Of a stretch of DNA of 64,000 nt, positions 19,101-29,372 are shown piece by piece (position 1 is the stretch's first letter; every line of letters begins with the position of its first letter). The position numbers and the translations under genes were made by a program. Under the pieces are notes generated by a model. That model was not told the DNA's origin. It saw only the letters and a list, made by a program, of their open reading frames with translations, and did not search any database. Source of the stretch: Paulinella micropora. Lineage: Eukaryota; Cercozoa; Imbricatea; Euglyphida. Location of the stretch: contig BJOX01000109.1 in the NCBI GenBank assembly GCA_009731375.1, positions 867,438 to 931,437 of the forward strand, in the 5' to 3' direction.

Positions 19101-19730
19101 CACTTTCGCATTGTTCGCTATGTGCTCTGTTATCCAATCATCAACATCTTTTGTATTTAGTAAATTAACTCCTGTTATGTTCAAATAACCTCCCATACTA
19201 ATATTGCCCGTTTCATCCACATTTATCGGAAATGTTTTATTTACCCAGTTGATTGAATTATATGTGAGATAACTATTCATCGCCACTGGTGCTGTAATGA
19301 CTACATCGGAGAGTGTATCAATTGAACCAAGGGCTGTATTTCTCCATTTACCATCTACATCATTATATGTTAAGTATTGACCAACCACTGGTGCGGATAT
19401 GTTAGTGTCTATGAGATTGTATAGACTGGTTTGGTGTGGATTACTTGTATTAGAGCGGTGTTGAGTTGAAGCCTTAACCTCGTCATTGTCCCTCACTCGT
19501 TGCTCTGTATAGTATAAATTTTTTCCTTCTTTAATGTCTGTTGTTGATTTGGTAGCCAATCGTGTATCAAATCGTCCGTCAGTGCAATAAAGATTTACAG
19601 GGTTAGCATCTTCTGGTATTCTATCAGTGTTTAAGCCAATAATATTAGTGTTCGTTAAGTCTAAGTTTTTTATGTCCAGTGAATCCACCGCAATTTCAGA
19701 CAAGCCTAATAAACTTTTGTATTGGCTCAT
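16177..19730 (-). pseudogene. large trimeric fiber with C-terminal peptidase S74 chaperone, two frameshifts
   Basis: Three frames make a gene of about 1180 codons. Frame 1 (19730-18306) starts MSQYKSLLGLSEIAVDSLDI. Frame 2 covers about 18325-18140. Frame 3 runs from about 18150 to 16177. The shaft consists of repeated units with LNMGGFNITNVGN, VDGIDVSALDT and GDQTIxGIKTF motifs, the last at least four times, typical of phage-like fibers. The C-terminus (from about 16565 down) is a peptidase S74 intramolecular chaperone: SDRRLKSDIKTVD, then HGFIADEV, GITYTDFIPILI, and a final coiled coil. S74 domains assist trimerisation and cleave themselves off. The likely role is host attachment. The slips lie near 18320 and 18145. 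The start is fixed by a TATATA box at 19734-19740. Confidence 0.8.
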
Positions 19731-19796
19731 CGGTATATATTTTGGATAATAATTAAACCGATTAAAAATTATTTTTGGTTAGATATACAACCGAAA

Positions 19797-20309
19797 ATGC
19801 CGAGAGGAAATAGAGAGATTGCCATAAAGAATCTTGAAAAAGCGACTGTAATGAAGAAACAGTATGCGAGGCAGAGAAATTTTGAGAGGGCAAGGGAATT
19901 ACTAGCGGAGGAAGAGGCGAAGAATGCGAAAGAAATGACCAATTATGAAAAGATGGACCACATTACTAAGAAGCAGTTGGCTAAGGATATGATTGAGGGA
20001 CGGGATGGTGAGATAAGTGAGGAAAGCAGCTCGGATGAGGAAGTAGAACACGACTTTGTAGATATCGTTGCCCAACGGGTTGCGGGTATGAAACTTAAAG
20101 CAAAACAGAAGAAGGCGAAGAAAGTGGTAAAAAAGAAAGTGGAAGAGGAGAGCGAGAGTGAGAGCGAAAGTGAGGAGAGCGAGGAAGAAGAACAGCCTAA
20201 GAAGGGTAAAGGTAAGAAATCAAACATATCAGTTAATGTTTATAATCAACAACCCGAGAAACTAAAAAAAGAAACCAATGATGTTTCAAAGATATTTTTA
20301 AAGTTCTAA
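19797..20309 (+). CDS. charged protein with acidic Ser/Glu tract
   Basis: The likely start is the ATG at 19797 (MPRGNREIAIKNLEKATVMK), which gives 170 residues. An in-frame upstream start at 19722 would overlap the promoter region of the divergent fiber gene and is unlikely. Residues 1-75 form a basic, helical coiled-coil region. Residues about 75-85 and 118-135 are acidic (ISEESSSDEEVEHD and an ESESESE tract). Lys-rich patches are interspersed. The C-terminus ends NVSKIFLKF-like. No family is recognised. Its composition suggests a nucleic-acid or chromatin-interacting protein. It is the first gene of the plus-strand right-end block. Confidence 0.6.
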   Translation: MPRGNREIAIKNLEKATVMKKQYARQRNFERARELLAEEEAKNAKEMTNYEKMDHITKKQLAKDMIEGRDGEISEESSSDEEVEHDFVDIVAQRVAGMKLKAKQKKAKKVVKKKVEEESESESESEESEEEEQPKKGKGKKSNISVNVYNQQPEKLKKETNDVSKIFLKF

Positions 20310-20317
20310 TATAGCGT

Positions 20318-20575
20318 ATGAGTGAAATTAAGAATTTACCACTTGATGTTCGTTTACACATTATGGACTACCTATATAATCATCGTATGTATGACTTCAC
20401 TAGTTGCTATGTGTGTGGATTAACTCTGTGTTTAGCGAACCGACAGATTACTGCCATTGATGATACATTCGACCGATTTTATACTTATGAGTTTTGTTCT
20501 AATTATTGTTTTGAACTAGAAAAAAAAGAAAGAGCAATATATAAGGATAAAGCATTAGGTGTCATTAAGTATTAG
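20318..20575 (+). CDS. small F-box-like / zinc-ribbon protein
   Basis: The protein has 85 residues. The N-terminus LPLDVRLHIMDYL resembles the start of an F-box (LPxexxxxIxxyL). It is followed by a CYVCG pair at about 30-34 and, further on, FCSNYCFELE, which together look like an MYM/TRASH-type treble-clef zinc site. F-box proteins link targets to SCF ubiquitin ligases. With the RING gene at the left end, this could be a second ubiquitin-linked accessory. The start lies 9 bases after the previous stop. The assignment is tentative. Confidence 0.5.
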   Translation: MSEIKNLPLDVRLHIMDYLYNHRMYDFTSCYVCGLTLCLANRQITAIDDTFDRFYTYEFCSNYCFELEKKERAIYKDKALGVIKY

Positions 20576-20581
20576 AAGGCG

Positions 20582-21516
20582 ATGGACGACGAATTACAAG
20601 AACTGAAAGAACAACAGGCATTAGAACTACATTATCAGAAAAAACAAAGTAAGAAATAGAATACAATATGGGCTGATAAACCGTTGAAACAAGTGTTCGT
20701 AGATTTGGCTGATATGTCTAAGTTAAAAGATAAACCAGGTAATAAAAAATATGCCTTTATGTTGGTTTGGATTGACACTAATAGTAGATTTTTAGAAGTT
20801 AGACTGCTGAAAAATAAAACTGCGAATGAAGTATATACTGGTTTAAAATCTATTCCATATATTCCAGAAATCATTACAACAGATAGCGGAGGAGAATACA
20901 AAGGAGCAGTTAATAAATATTTTGATGAACATAACATTGAACACAGAACAGTTGAAGTAGGAGACCACAAAGCACTCGCAATAGTTGACAGTATTATCAG
21001 AACTATTAGAAGGTGGCTTGACATACTATTTGAAACTAATGGGAACTTTGACTGGGTCTCATACATTGATGATATGGTCAAAGATTACAATAATCGTTTT
21101 CATCCAACAATCAAAGCTAGACCAATTGATGTATTAAATGGAAAGCTACTAAAAAACAAAAAATTGAAAGAGATGAAAGTATTAAAGAATTTGAACAAGG
21201 CGATAAGGTAAGACGAGAAGTTCAACGAAATCTATTTTCAAAAGGCGGACGAACTTAGTCAAAGCAGATATATACGGTTTTGGGTAGAAATGGATTTAAG
21301 ATTGTGCTATCCAATAAAGAACTAGTTAGCCCCCGTGAGTTATTAAAGACTAAGTTTGAAAAGCCAGTTGATGATGAAAAGCAAATTAACGAACAAGTTC
21401 AAGAGATAACGAAGGAGAAGAAAATAAAGCAACAGTTAAAAAAAGAAGACATACAACCAGAAAACATAATTGAAACCAAACTGCACAAAAAGAAAAAGGT
21501 AATTTTAGATTTATGA
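20582..21516 (+). pseudogene. rve-type (retroviral-like DDE) integrase, disrupted
   Basis: An ATG at 20582 opens a frame (MDDELQELKEQQALELHYQK) that is cut by TAG at 20657-20659. It resumes in the same frame with the catalytic core: VFVDLADM (first Asp), a strand-rich segment, TTDSGGEY (second Asp) and HKALAIVDSIIRTIRR, where the usual Glu position is Asp. A frameshift in the A-runs at about 21151-21163 moves to the frame EQGDKVRR... for the SH3-like C-terminal domain. A TAG at 21256-21258 interrupts this just before SKQIYTVLGRNG. The end, with a basic tail, lies inside the right terminal repeat. Integrases of this type insert Polinton and PLV DNA. Three lesions make the copy inactive as read. 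Confidence 0.82.
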
Positions 21517-21790
21517 GTATTTTTATTTTGGGGACCACATCGCAATAATCTTTGTCGTAAAGTGAGGACGATTTTGCAGTTTTGTTAGCAAAACACTCTG
21601 CGGTAGGGCGGTACTATTTTACCGCATTGCCGCAAAAAATAATATGTAAAAACGGGGGATTTATGTTGTTATCGCCCTTATATGAACGAATATGACAAAA
21701 ATGGCAAACGATAGTAAAATTAAAAAGGGCGGGGGCGGGGGAGGCTTGTACTCACACCCCCCCCCCCCGGTCTCTCCTCGTTTTTACCAA
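21467..21790 (-). repeat. right terminal inverted repeat of the PLV
   Basis: This is the reverse-complement partner of 711-1012. It covers the last codons of the integrase, the conserved GGGGACCACATCGCAATAAT block and the GC-rich outer tract with long G and C runs. Compared with the left copy it carries an extra short segment around 21600-21635 that can fold on itself. Confidence 0.88.
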
Positions 21791-21840
21791 TTGCAAAATT
21801 GTTTTATGAATAAATGCAAGAAGAAGAAGAAGAATTATTA

Positions 21841-22378
21841 TATTGCAACGTTGCTTTAATAATTTTTATATTAATATTATAAGGGTCACAGTCTTAGTCA
21901 AATCAATTGCCTTCGGGCTAACGATTTGTATGGATGGCCAGAGGTCACTTGTAAAAAGTAACTTCATTAAACTAAAGGCAAAGGCAAAGGCAGAGTTCAG
22001 TCAAGAAGGGCCAAAATTTTTCGTGAAATCATCCATCAATTTGGTTCAATTTGTTGTAGCGGTCCTTACAAATGAAAATGGAAAATTATGATATAAAGTT
22101 GTGGAAAAACCAGGGCTTCGTTTTAGTTCAGGACGTCGCCGGCCCGGCACCCTAACGAGTGAAATATGGTGTCGGACACCTGACTAAGGCTAATAAGTCA
22201 GAAAACTAAAAAGTTTTACTCAAGTTTTCCAAAGTTATTGAACTTTTGATATAGCAGTACTTACACCCATGTAGTCCTTCAAGCGAGAAGCTTAAAAAAA
22301 AATATATATTCGTTGCAGCAATTACTCGTACGAACATCATTTAATTACTCGTAAATCCTTCAACCAGCTTACAAAAAC

Positions 22379-22409
<31 letters not shown>

Positions 22410-22755
22410 AAGAAGAAGAAGAAGAAAAGAAGAAAAGAAGAAAAGAAGAAGAAGAAGAAGAAGAAGAAGAAGAAGAAGAAGAAGAAGAAGAAGAAGAAGA
22501 AGAAGAAGAAGAAGAAGAAGAAGAAGAAGAAGAAGAAGAAGAAGAAGAAGAAGAAGAAGAAGAAGAAGAAGAAGAAGAAGAAGAAGAAGCAAGAAGCTTC
22601 AAAAAAAAAATATATTCGTAGCAGCAATTACTCGTACGAACATCATTTAATTACTCGTAAATCCTTCAACCAGCTTACAAAAACTAAGCTAAGCACTTCT
22701 CTGGCTCTCTGCATATCTCTCGTACTTTTCTACTCCTCTCTTCTTCTTCTTCTTC

Positions 22756-22786
<31 letters not shown>

Positions 22787-23340
22787 AAGAAGAAGAAGAA
22801 GAAGAAGAAGAAGAAGAAGAAGAAGAAGAAGACGAAGAAGAAGAAGAAGAAGAAGAAGAAGAAGAAGAAGAAGAAGAAGAAGAAGAAGAAGAAGAAGAAG
22901 AAGAAGAAGAAGAAGAGAGGAGTAGAAAAGTACGAGAGATATGCAGAGAGCCAGAGAAGTGCTTAGCTTAGTTTTTGTAAGCTGGTTGAAGGATTTACGA
23001 GTAATTAAATGATGTTCGTACGAGTAATTCCTGCTACGAATATTTTTTTTTTTTTGAAGCTTCTTGCTTGTTCTTCGTCTTCTTCTTCTTCTTCTTCTTC
23101 TTCTTCTTCTTCTTCTTCTTCTTCTTCTTCTTCTATCTTCTTCTATCTTCTTCTTCTTCTTCTTCTTCTTCTTCTTCTTCTTCTTCTTCTTCTTCTTCTT
23201 CTTCGTTGCCTTTGCCTTTGGTTTAATGAAGTTACTTTTACAAGTGATCTCTGGACATCCATACAAATCGTTAGCCCGAAGGCCATTGATTTAACTAAGT
23301 TATATTAGTAATATTATTAAAGAAACGTTGTAATATATTA
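21841..23340. mobile_element. foldback element with long inverted arms and GAA/TTC core
   Basis: The outer arms 21841-22000 and about 23200-23340 are inverted copies (TATTGCAACGTT... against ...AACGTTGTAATATA). Inner segments 22595-22740 and 22917-23075 are also inverted copies. A third copy of the inner segment, about 22262-22385, is in direct orientation. Between them lie long GAA arrays (22381-22590, 22757-22918) and TTC (23075-23205). There is no transposase ORF. This fits a non-autonomous foldback DNA transposon next to the PLV. Confidence 0.7.
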
Positions 23341-23344
23341 GAAT

Positions 23345-23435
23345 AGTAATAATAATAATAATAATAATAATGATAATAATAATGATGATGATGATAATGA
23401 TAATAATAATAATAATAATAATAATGATAATAATG

Positions 23436-23471
<36 letters not shown>

Positions 23472-23515
23472 GTAATAATAATAATAATAATAATAATATG
23501 TATGTATGTATGTAT
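23345..23515. repeat. TAA/TGA-type trinucleotide array and (ATGT)n
   Basis: The array is imperfect AATAAT units with ATGATG interruptions and ends in ATGT repeats. It contains no gene. Confidence 0.9.
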
Positions 23516-24080
23516 CGTCTGCCAATTGCTGAGCCAAAAGGCCATGTGCATCCAGTCCTCCATTCCATAAGGAAAGTCTCCACACCAATCGGTGGTATAA
23601 AGGAAGTGACGGCCTAGAAAATTTCTCTAGGAGCTTTATACCAATCAGCCCATGGAAAGGGACCGATGGCCTATGTACTCCCTAATAATAATAATAATAA
23701 TGATAATAGCATGTCGTATGTATGGTTAGGGTATGTGTACATGGTCGGAGAGTTAGGGAAGGGGATCCATAGAATGAAATGTTAACTGTGCCCTTCAGTT
23801 AGTATTTCATTAATTTGATTTAAGAAAAAAAAAAGAGAGAGAGAGAGATAGAGAGGGTAAAGAAGATCCAAAGTAGGATGAAACGTTAACTGTGCCCTTC
23901 AGTTAATATTTCATTAGTTTGGTTGAAAACAGAAAGTAGAAATATTTCATTAGTTTGGTTGAAAACAGAAAGTAGAAATAGAAGATATCAGATATGAGGT
24001 TCCAAACTAGAATGGAAATTTAACTGTGCCCTTCAGTTAATATTTCATTAGTTTGGTTTGGGGAAAAAAAAAAAAAAAAA

Positions 24081-24135
<55 letters not shown>

Positions 24136-24332
24136 CGAGAGAGAGAGATAAGATTCATTCTGCTGTTCGCAGAGTAGATAGTCCAGGAGTACGCATTTGA
24201 ACTCTGCCTTTTCCTTGATTCTTTGGAGCGCTTCCGGTACCTTGCTAAACACAGTCTCAGCAATGCTGCTATAGTAAGCACTATTTGAGTCACGGTATAG
24301 CAGTTGTTTTTTTGAGCGTCTTGTGTTGTGAC
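23516..24332. repeat. non-coding host DNA with repeated hairpin motif
   Basis: From 23776 a motif ATGAAATGTTAACTG, TGCCCT, then CAGTTAATATTTCAT recurs near 23878 and 24011, with a partial copy near 23940. Each is an inverted repeat able to form a 15-base stem. Poly-A and GA tracts follow at 24063-24135. No ORF is convincing. Confidence 0.7.
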
Positions 24333-24337
24333 TATCC

Positions 24338-24373
<36 letters not shown>

Positions 24374-24470
24374 CTATCTATCTATCTCTGTATTATATTA
24401 AATTCTATTATGTTGTGTTGTGTAGCAACAAGTGACTGTATTCACTCGTTGATATTCTATTATACTTGTA

Positions 24471-24545
<75 letters not shown>
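24332..24545. repeat. (TCTA)n microsatellites
   Basis: Two TCTA tracts, 24332-24385 and 24470-24545, adjoin the 3' side of the minus-strand LINE. Confidence 0.9.
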
Positions 24546-24546
<1 letters not shown>

Positions 24547-24599
24547 GTACGGCAGTGATTGGTTTGAAATTGTTATAGTGGAGGGGGAGGAATGTTGTG

Positions 24600-27500
24600 A
24601 AAGTAGGATAGATGTGTGAATGTGTCTCCATACATACACGACATTTATATATATTAGGTATAATTACACGACATTTATACATATTAGGTATAATTGGAAG
24701 TCTAAGTTTAGCAAATAAGGGTGCGGTAGGTGCTCTCGGTGATGCTAGGCTTATGAGGCGTATTATCTTTTTTTTGCATGGTGATGAGAGGGTAGATGAT
24801 GGTGTTTGGGGTGTCAGATATCCAGACAGATATATTATATGTTAGGAGGGAGTAGACGTGGCTATAGTATAGTTGGACAAAAATATGAGTGGGTAGTAGC
24901 TGGTTAACATGTCGAAACATTTGTACAAATGGTTGTAGGCGGACGGCAATTGTTTGGACATGTTTTCTGAAAGATAAGTTGCTTTGGACAGTTGTACCTA
25001 GCAGTTTGACCTGTTTCTAATGTTCGAGTTTTGTCTCGCCGATCGCCAGCTGCAGCTTTACGTCCTGTCCAAACGTATGAAAGATCGTGTATGTTGTCTT
25101 AGTAGGGTTAGGTACAAGATTATGTCTATGAAAGTAACGTACAAGGTTGGTTGTGTCGGTTTGTGCATGCTCTTGTAGTTGCTCTTTGTTAGATGCTGCA
25201 ATTATGATTGTGGTATCATCAGCGTAGGCAAAGACTGTTCCATGTGTAAGTGATAGGAGGATGCTGTTGATATAGAGGATAAAGAGTGTTGTGGAAAGGG
25301 TGCTGCCTTGTGGTATACCGTGCGTGATCAGGCGGGGGTATGAGCGGGCGTGTTGGGTGAACACAGTTTGGAATCGTCTGGTCATGTAGGATTTGAAGAA
25401 GGCAGTGGTATTATCGCTAAAGTTGAATTCATGTCGTAGTTTGTGAATGAGTTTTGCATGGTCAATGGTATCATATGCTTTAGACAAATCGACAAAGAGT
25501 GCTAGTACGTATTTGCCTGGGCCTTTTTGTGAGTGGATGTGGTTGAGGATTGTTTGGATGCAGATGGTGGTATTGGAATGTGGACGAAAAGTATATTGAG
25601 TGCGTGAAAGGATATCATCGGTTCAGGTGGTCCATGAGTTGTCGGTTGATGATTGTATCAAAAACTTTCGCGATAATGGGCAGAAGGGATATAGGTCTAT
25701 AGGTCTCTGGCAGTGTTCTATCTTTAGTTTATAAATTTCTATTACTTTTGTTATTTTTAGAACGTCAGGGTACTCATTTCTTTCTACTGATTTATTGAAA
25801 AGTTTGCTTAGGATCGGTGCAATATATGTGCTTAAATCTTGTATTATTGCAGGTTTTATTTTGTTTATGTCTTCGGATTTATTTCTATCAATACCCTTAA
25901 GTGTTTTAGTTACTTCCTTTGTAGTTACATATTTTAGTCTGAAGATGCGGTGTTGTGTTTGTTTATGCTCTTTTTGTTCTTCTTTTTGTTCTCTTTCTTC
26001 TTGGGGGATTTTAGCGCTTACCTTGGCTCCTACCGACGTGTAGTGCCTGTTGAGGACGTTCGCCATGTCTTTCGCATCTGTGTACACCTGTCTATCTACT
26101 CAGAGTCTTGTAGGTGATGTTTTAGTAGCTTGCATTTGAGGGATAAGCATTCTTAAAGCATTCATTCTCTTCTTTGAATCGTGCTTTAGGTCCTCCATTA
26201 ACTTCGTCATATATTCTTTTTTTGTTCTTTTTATTTCTCTATTAGTCTTATTTCTGTGTGCTCCATATCTGCTTTTGTTATAGTCAGTAGGCTTATCTCT
26301 TTGTTTCCCAATCATTTTTCTTATTTCTTTGCTACACCACGGCTTCCATTTTCTTTTTTTATCAGATTTTTCGCATTTTTCAATTACATTCTTAATTGTT
26401 TTTTGTATTATGTTAAAGTAGGCATTAGGTGTTGTTTTGTTAAGTTCAGTGTCTAGCTTTTGCTCTTGTTCTGCCTGTATTTCCTTTAGTATTCTTTCCT
26501 TTTTGTCTTCATATCTTTTATTACTTAGTTTTTAGTGTTTTTCTTGTGTACGATAGGCGTATGGAATACAGCATATATGGGGTGGTGGTCAGTGATTAGC
26601 ATCGGCAGTGTGTCAGCAGTGACATCTGTGCATATAGTTGTGAGAATCGTGTCAAGTAGCTTTTTCCTATCCCAGAATGGGTCAACTCTCGTGGGTTTGG
26701 TTATTGTTGTGTACAGGTTGTTGATAACAAGGAATTCACAGGTAGCATGGGTTGGGCGTAGTAAGTCTATGTTTAGATCACCAACAATTGTAATGGTGGT
26801 GTGTGGTGAGGTTGACATAATGGTGCCATGTAGTTCTGTAGTGCAGGGAAGAATTCTGGATCATGTGTTTGTGATGATATGGTCGTTTGTATATGTGTAG
26901 GATGGTGTGTATAGGGTTGTTAAGGAGGTGAGTGCTGTGGATTTGAATTGTCGTGGTGGATGCTTTTGAAAGTTTGCTGGTGTGGATTGTGACGTGCATG
27001 CTGTTTTTATAGTAGACGGATACATCAGGTGTATGGTGTGATATGTATGTTGGGATTGGAAATGATGTATGGTTTGTGTCTGGGTGGAGTTTGGTTTCGG
27101 TCAGTGATATGATGTCAGGTATGATTGGTATCTTGTGCGTGTGTCTTAATAGAATTTCATGATTGTTGGTCAAACCTCTTATGTTTGTGTGATATATAGA
27201 AAAAGATTTAGTAGCCTTAGGGAGAAGGGGCGTGAGGTTAGGATGTACTATTCGGTCCGGTGGGGGCATCGGTTCGCTTCGATTCGGAACTCATGAGCTC
27301 TTTACGACTGCCTCAGCGGCAGCAGGCTGTGAACTTGAGCTGGAGGATTGGGAGGCCTTGGATCTGTGAGTTTGATCTGGAGAGGAGGATGAGTTTTCTT
27401 CCCGGGACTTCTCGAATCTTCGTTTGAGAAATTCGTATTGCGTGGATTTCTTTATTTTGTATACCTTACCAGTCGCTTAGGCACGTACACAAACATCTCC

Positions 27501-27650
27501 ATTGAATGTCTAGCATCCGGAAATGAAGTTGGCAAGGTCACGGGTCATTGCAAACAAATGTTTTGTTGCAGGTGACAAGCTCTCGTTTATGAAGATGCCA
27601 TATATGTTGTCGCCTTTGTATACAGATAGGTGTGGGGCACATGTGAGGAT
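24600..27650 (-). mobile_element. APE-type non-LTR retrotransposon (CR1/Jockey/L2-like), degenerate
   Basis: On the minus strand, in order from high to low coordinates: an ORF1-end-like segment around 27640-27300 (IFINESLSPATKHLFAMTRD, then KKSTQYEFLKRRFEKS); an endonuclease with NIRGLTNNHEILL and LTETKL (27269-26778) and GDLNIDLL plus ITDHHPI (26818-26525); a linker with basic residues (26315-26100); the RT start region (26087-25623); the RT core with SKAYDTIDH, HGIPQGSTLS and AYADDT (25487-25017); and the thumb region YYSHVYSLLTYNISVW (24920-24708). The frames change several times, so it is a dead copy. It would copy itself by target-primed reverse transcription. The 5' end meets a TTC array and the 3' side meets TCTA. 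Confidence 0.78.
25017..25487 (-). pseudogene. reverse transcriptase core of the APE-type LINE
   Basis: This 156-codon open segment holds the palm motifs of a LINE reverse transcriptase: SKAYDTIDH (motif A region), the GIPQGSTLS loop and the catalytic FAYADDT box, followed by NPTKTTYTIF. It starts inside the RT domain and breaks at both ends by frameshift, so it is a fragment of the element described at 24600-27650. Confidence 0.78.
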
Positions 27651-27652
27651 GT

Positions 27653-28060
27653 CTTCTTCTTCTTCTTCTTCTTCTTCTTCTTCTTCTTCTTCTTCTTCTT
27701 CTTCTTCTTCTTCCTTCTTCCTTCTTCCTTCTTTCTTCTTCCTTCTTTCTTCTTTCTTCTTTCTTCTTCCTTCTTTCTTCTTCTTTCTTCTTCTTTCTTC
27801 TTCTTTCTTCTTCTTTCTTCTTTCTTCTTCTTTCTTCTTCTTTCTTCTTCTTTCTTCTTTCTTCTTCTTTCTTCTTTCTTCTTCTTTCTTCTTCTTTCTT
27901 CTTCTTTCTTCGTCTTTCTTCTTTCTTCTTCTTTCTTCTTCTTTCTTCTTTCTTCTTCTTTCTTCTTTCTTCTTCTTCTTCTTTCTTCTTCTTTCTTCTT
28001 CTTCTTTCTTCTTCTTTCTTCTTCTTTGTTCTTTCTTCTTTCTTCTTTCTCTCCGGTGTT
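27653..28060. repeat. (TTC)n / (CTTTCTT)n array
   Basis: The array consists of pure TTC units up to about 27712, then mixed TTTCTTC units. The long Lys/Glu/Arg or Phe/Leu/Ser ORFs across it are translations of the repeat. Confidence 0.95.
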
Positions 28061-28081
28061 TCATATTCTAACCTGTATTCT

Positions 28082-28234
28082 TACTATATTTATACATCAT
28101 AATCATCCTTGTTTTGTCTATTTCTCTTTATGTCTTTCTCTTACTTATTCTATCCCCTTTTTCTCTCTATCTCCTCTTTCTCTCCATATATATTATTAAA
28201 AACATATATATACTCTCTCTCTCTGTCTGTCTCG

Positions 28235-28306
<72 letters not shown>

Positions 28307-28314
28307 CTCTTCTT

Positions 28315-28365
<51 letters not shown>

Positions 28366-28819
28366 NNNNNNNNNNNNNNNNNNNNNNNNNNNNNNNNNNN
28401 NNNNNNNNNNNNNNNNNNNNNNNNNNNNNNNNNNNNNNNNNNNNNNNNNNNNNNNNNNNNNNNNNNNNNNNNNNNNNNNNNNNNNNNNNNNNNNNNNNNN
28501 NNNNNNNNNNNNNNNNNNNNNNNNNNNNNNNNNNNNNNNNNNNNNNNNNNNNNNNNNNNNNNNNNNNNNNNNNNNNNNNNNNNNNNNNNNNNNNNNNNNN
28601 NNNNNNNNNNNNNNNNNNNNNNNNNNNNNNNNNNNNNNNNNNNNNNNNNNNNNNNNNNNNNNNNNNNNNNNNNNNNNNNNNNNNNNNNNNNNNNNNNNNN
28701 NNNNNNNNNNNNNNNNNNNNNNNNNNNNNNNNNNNNNNNNNNNNNNNNNNNNNNNNNNNNNNNNNNNNNNNNNNNNNNNNNNNNNNNNNNNNNNNNNNNN
28801 NNNNNNNNNNNNNNNNNNN

Positions 28820-28894
<75 letters not shown>

Positions 28895-28895
28895 A
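28082..28895. repeat. CT-rich tract with assembly gap and (CA)n
   Basis: A pyrimidine-rich region becomes (CT)n at 28216-28365. N runs from 28366 to 28819. (CT)n and (CA)n follow up to 28893. There is no gene. Confidence 0.95.
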
Positions 28896-28899
28896 CACA

Positions 28900-28932
<33 letters not shown>

Positions 28933-28975
28933 GTATACTTACATACGTACATACGTGCATGCATTCATGCATGCA

Positions 28976-29009
<34 letters not shown>

Positions 29010-29023
29010 CACATACACACACA

Positions 29024-29054
<31 letters not shown>

Positions 29055-29324
29055 CAAACATACATACATACATAAATACATGCATACATACATACATACA
29101 AACGTACATACGTACGTACGTACGTACGTACGTACATACATACATACATACATACATACATACATACATACATAGCGTAGTGTGTCCGCATGCTGCTAGT
29201 GCTTACACCTATACATACATACATACATACATACATACATACACATATATACATATATACATACATACATACATACATACATACCCACATGCATATATAC
29301 ATACATAGCTGGCCGCTTAACACA

Positions 29325-29372
<48 letters not shown>

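Larger units (their letters stand above)
711..21790. mobile_element. integrated Polinton-like virus, about 21 kb, partly decayed
   Basis: The element is defined by inverted repeats at both ends and by a typical PLV gene set: rve integrase, packaging ATPase, adenain-like protease, major and minor capsid proteins and a polymerase-helicase. The gene order is an early or replicative gene block on the plus strand at the left, a long minus-strand morphogenesis block (4.8-14.8 kb and 15.8-19.7 kb), and accessory genes plus integrase on the plus strand at the right. The coding part is clearly more AT-rich than the host exons further right. Several genes are disrupted, so it is probably not mobile as it stands. 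Confidence 0.9.

Noticed and set aside
711-21790. Virophage or adenovirus identity
   Set aside because: Integrase, TIRs, size and gene set fit a Polinton-like virus better. I could not run the capsid phylogeny that would separate closely related groups.
27510-28071. Lys/Glu/Arg-rich coiled-coil ORF on the minus strand
   Set aside because: It is the translation of a TTC/TTTCTTC array.
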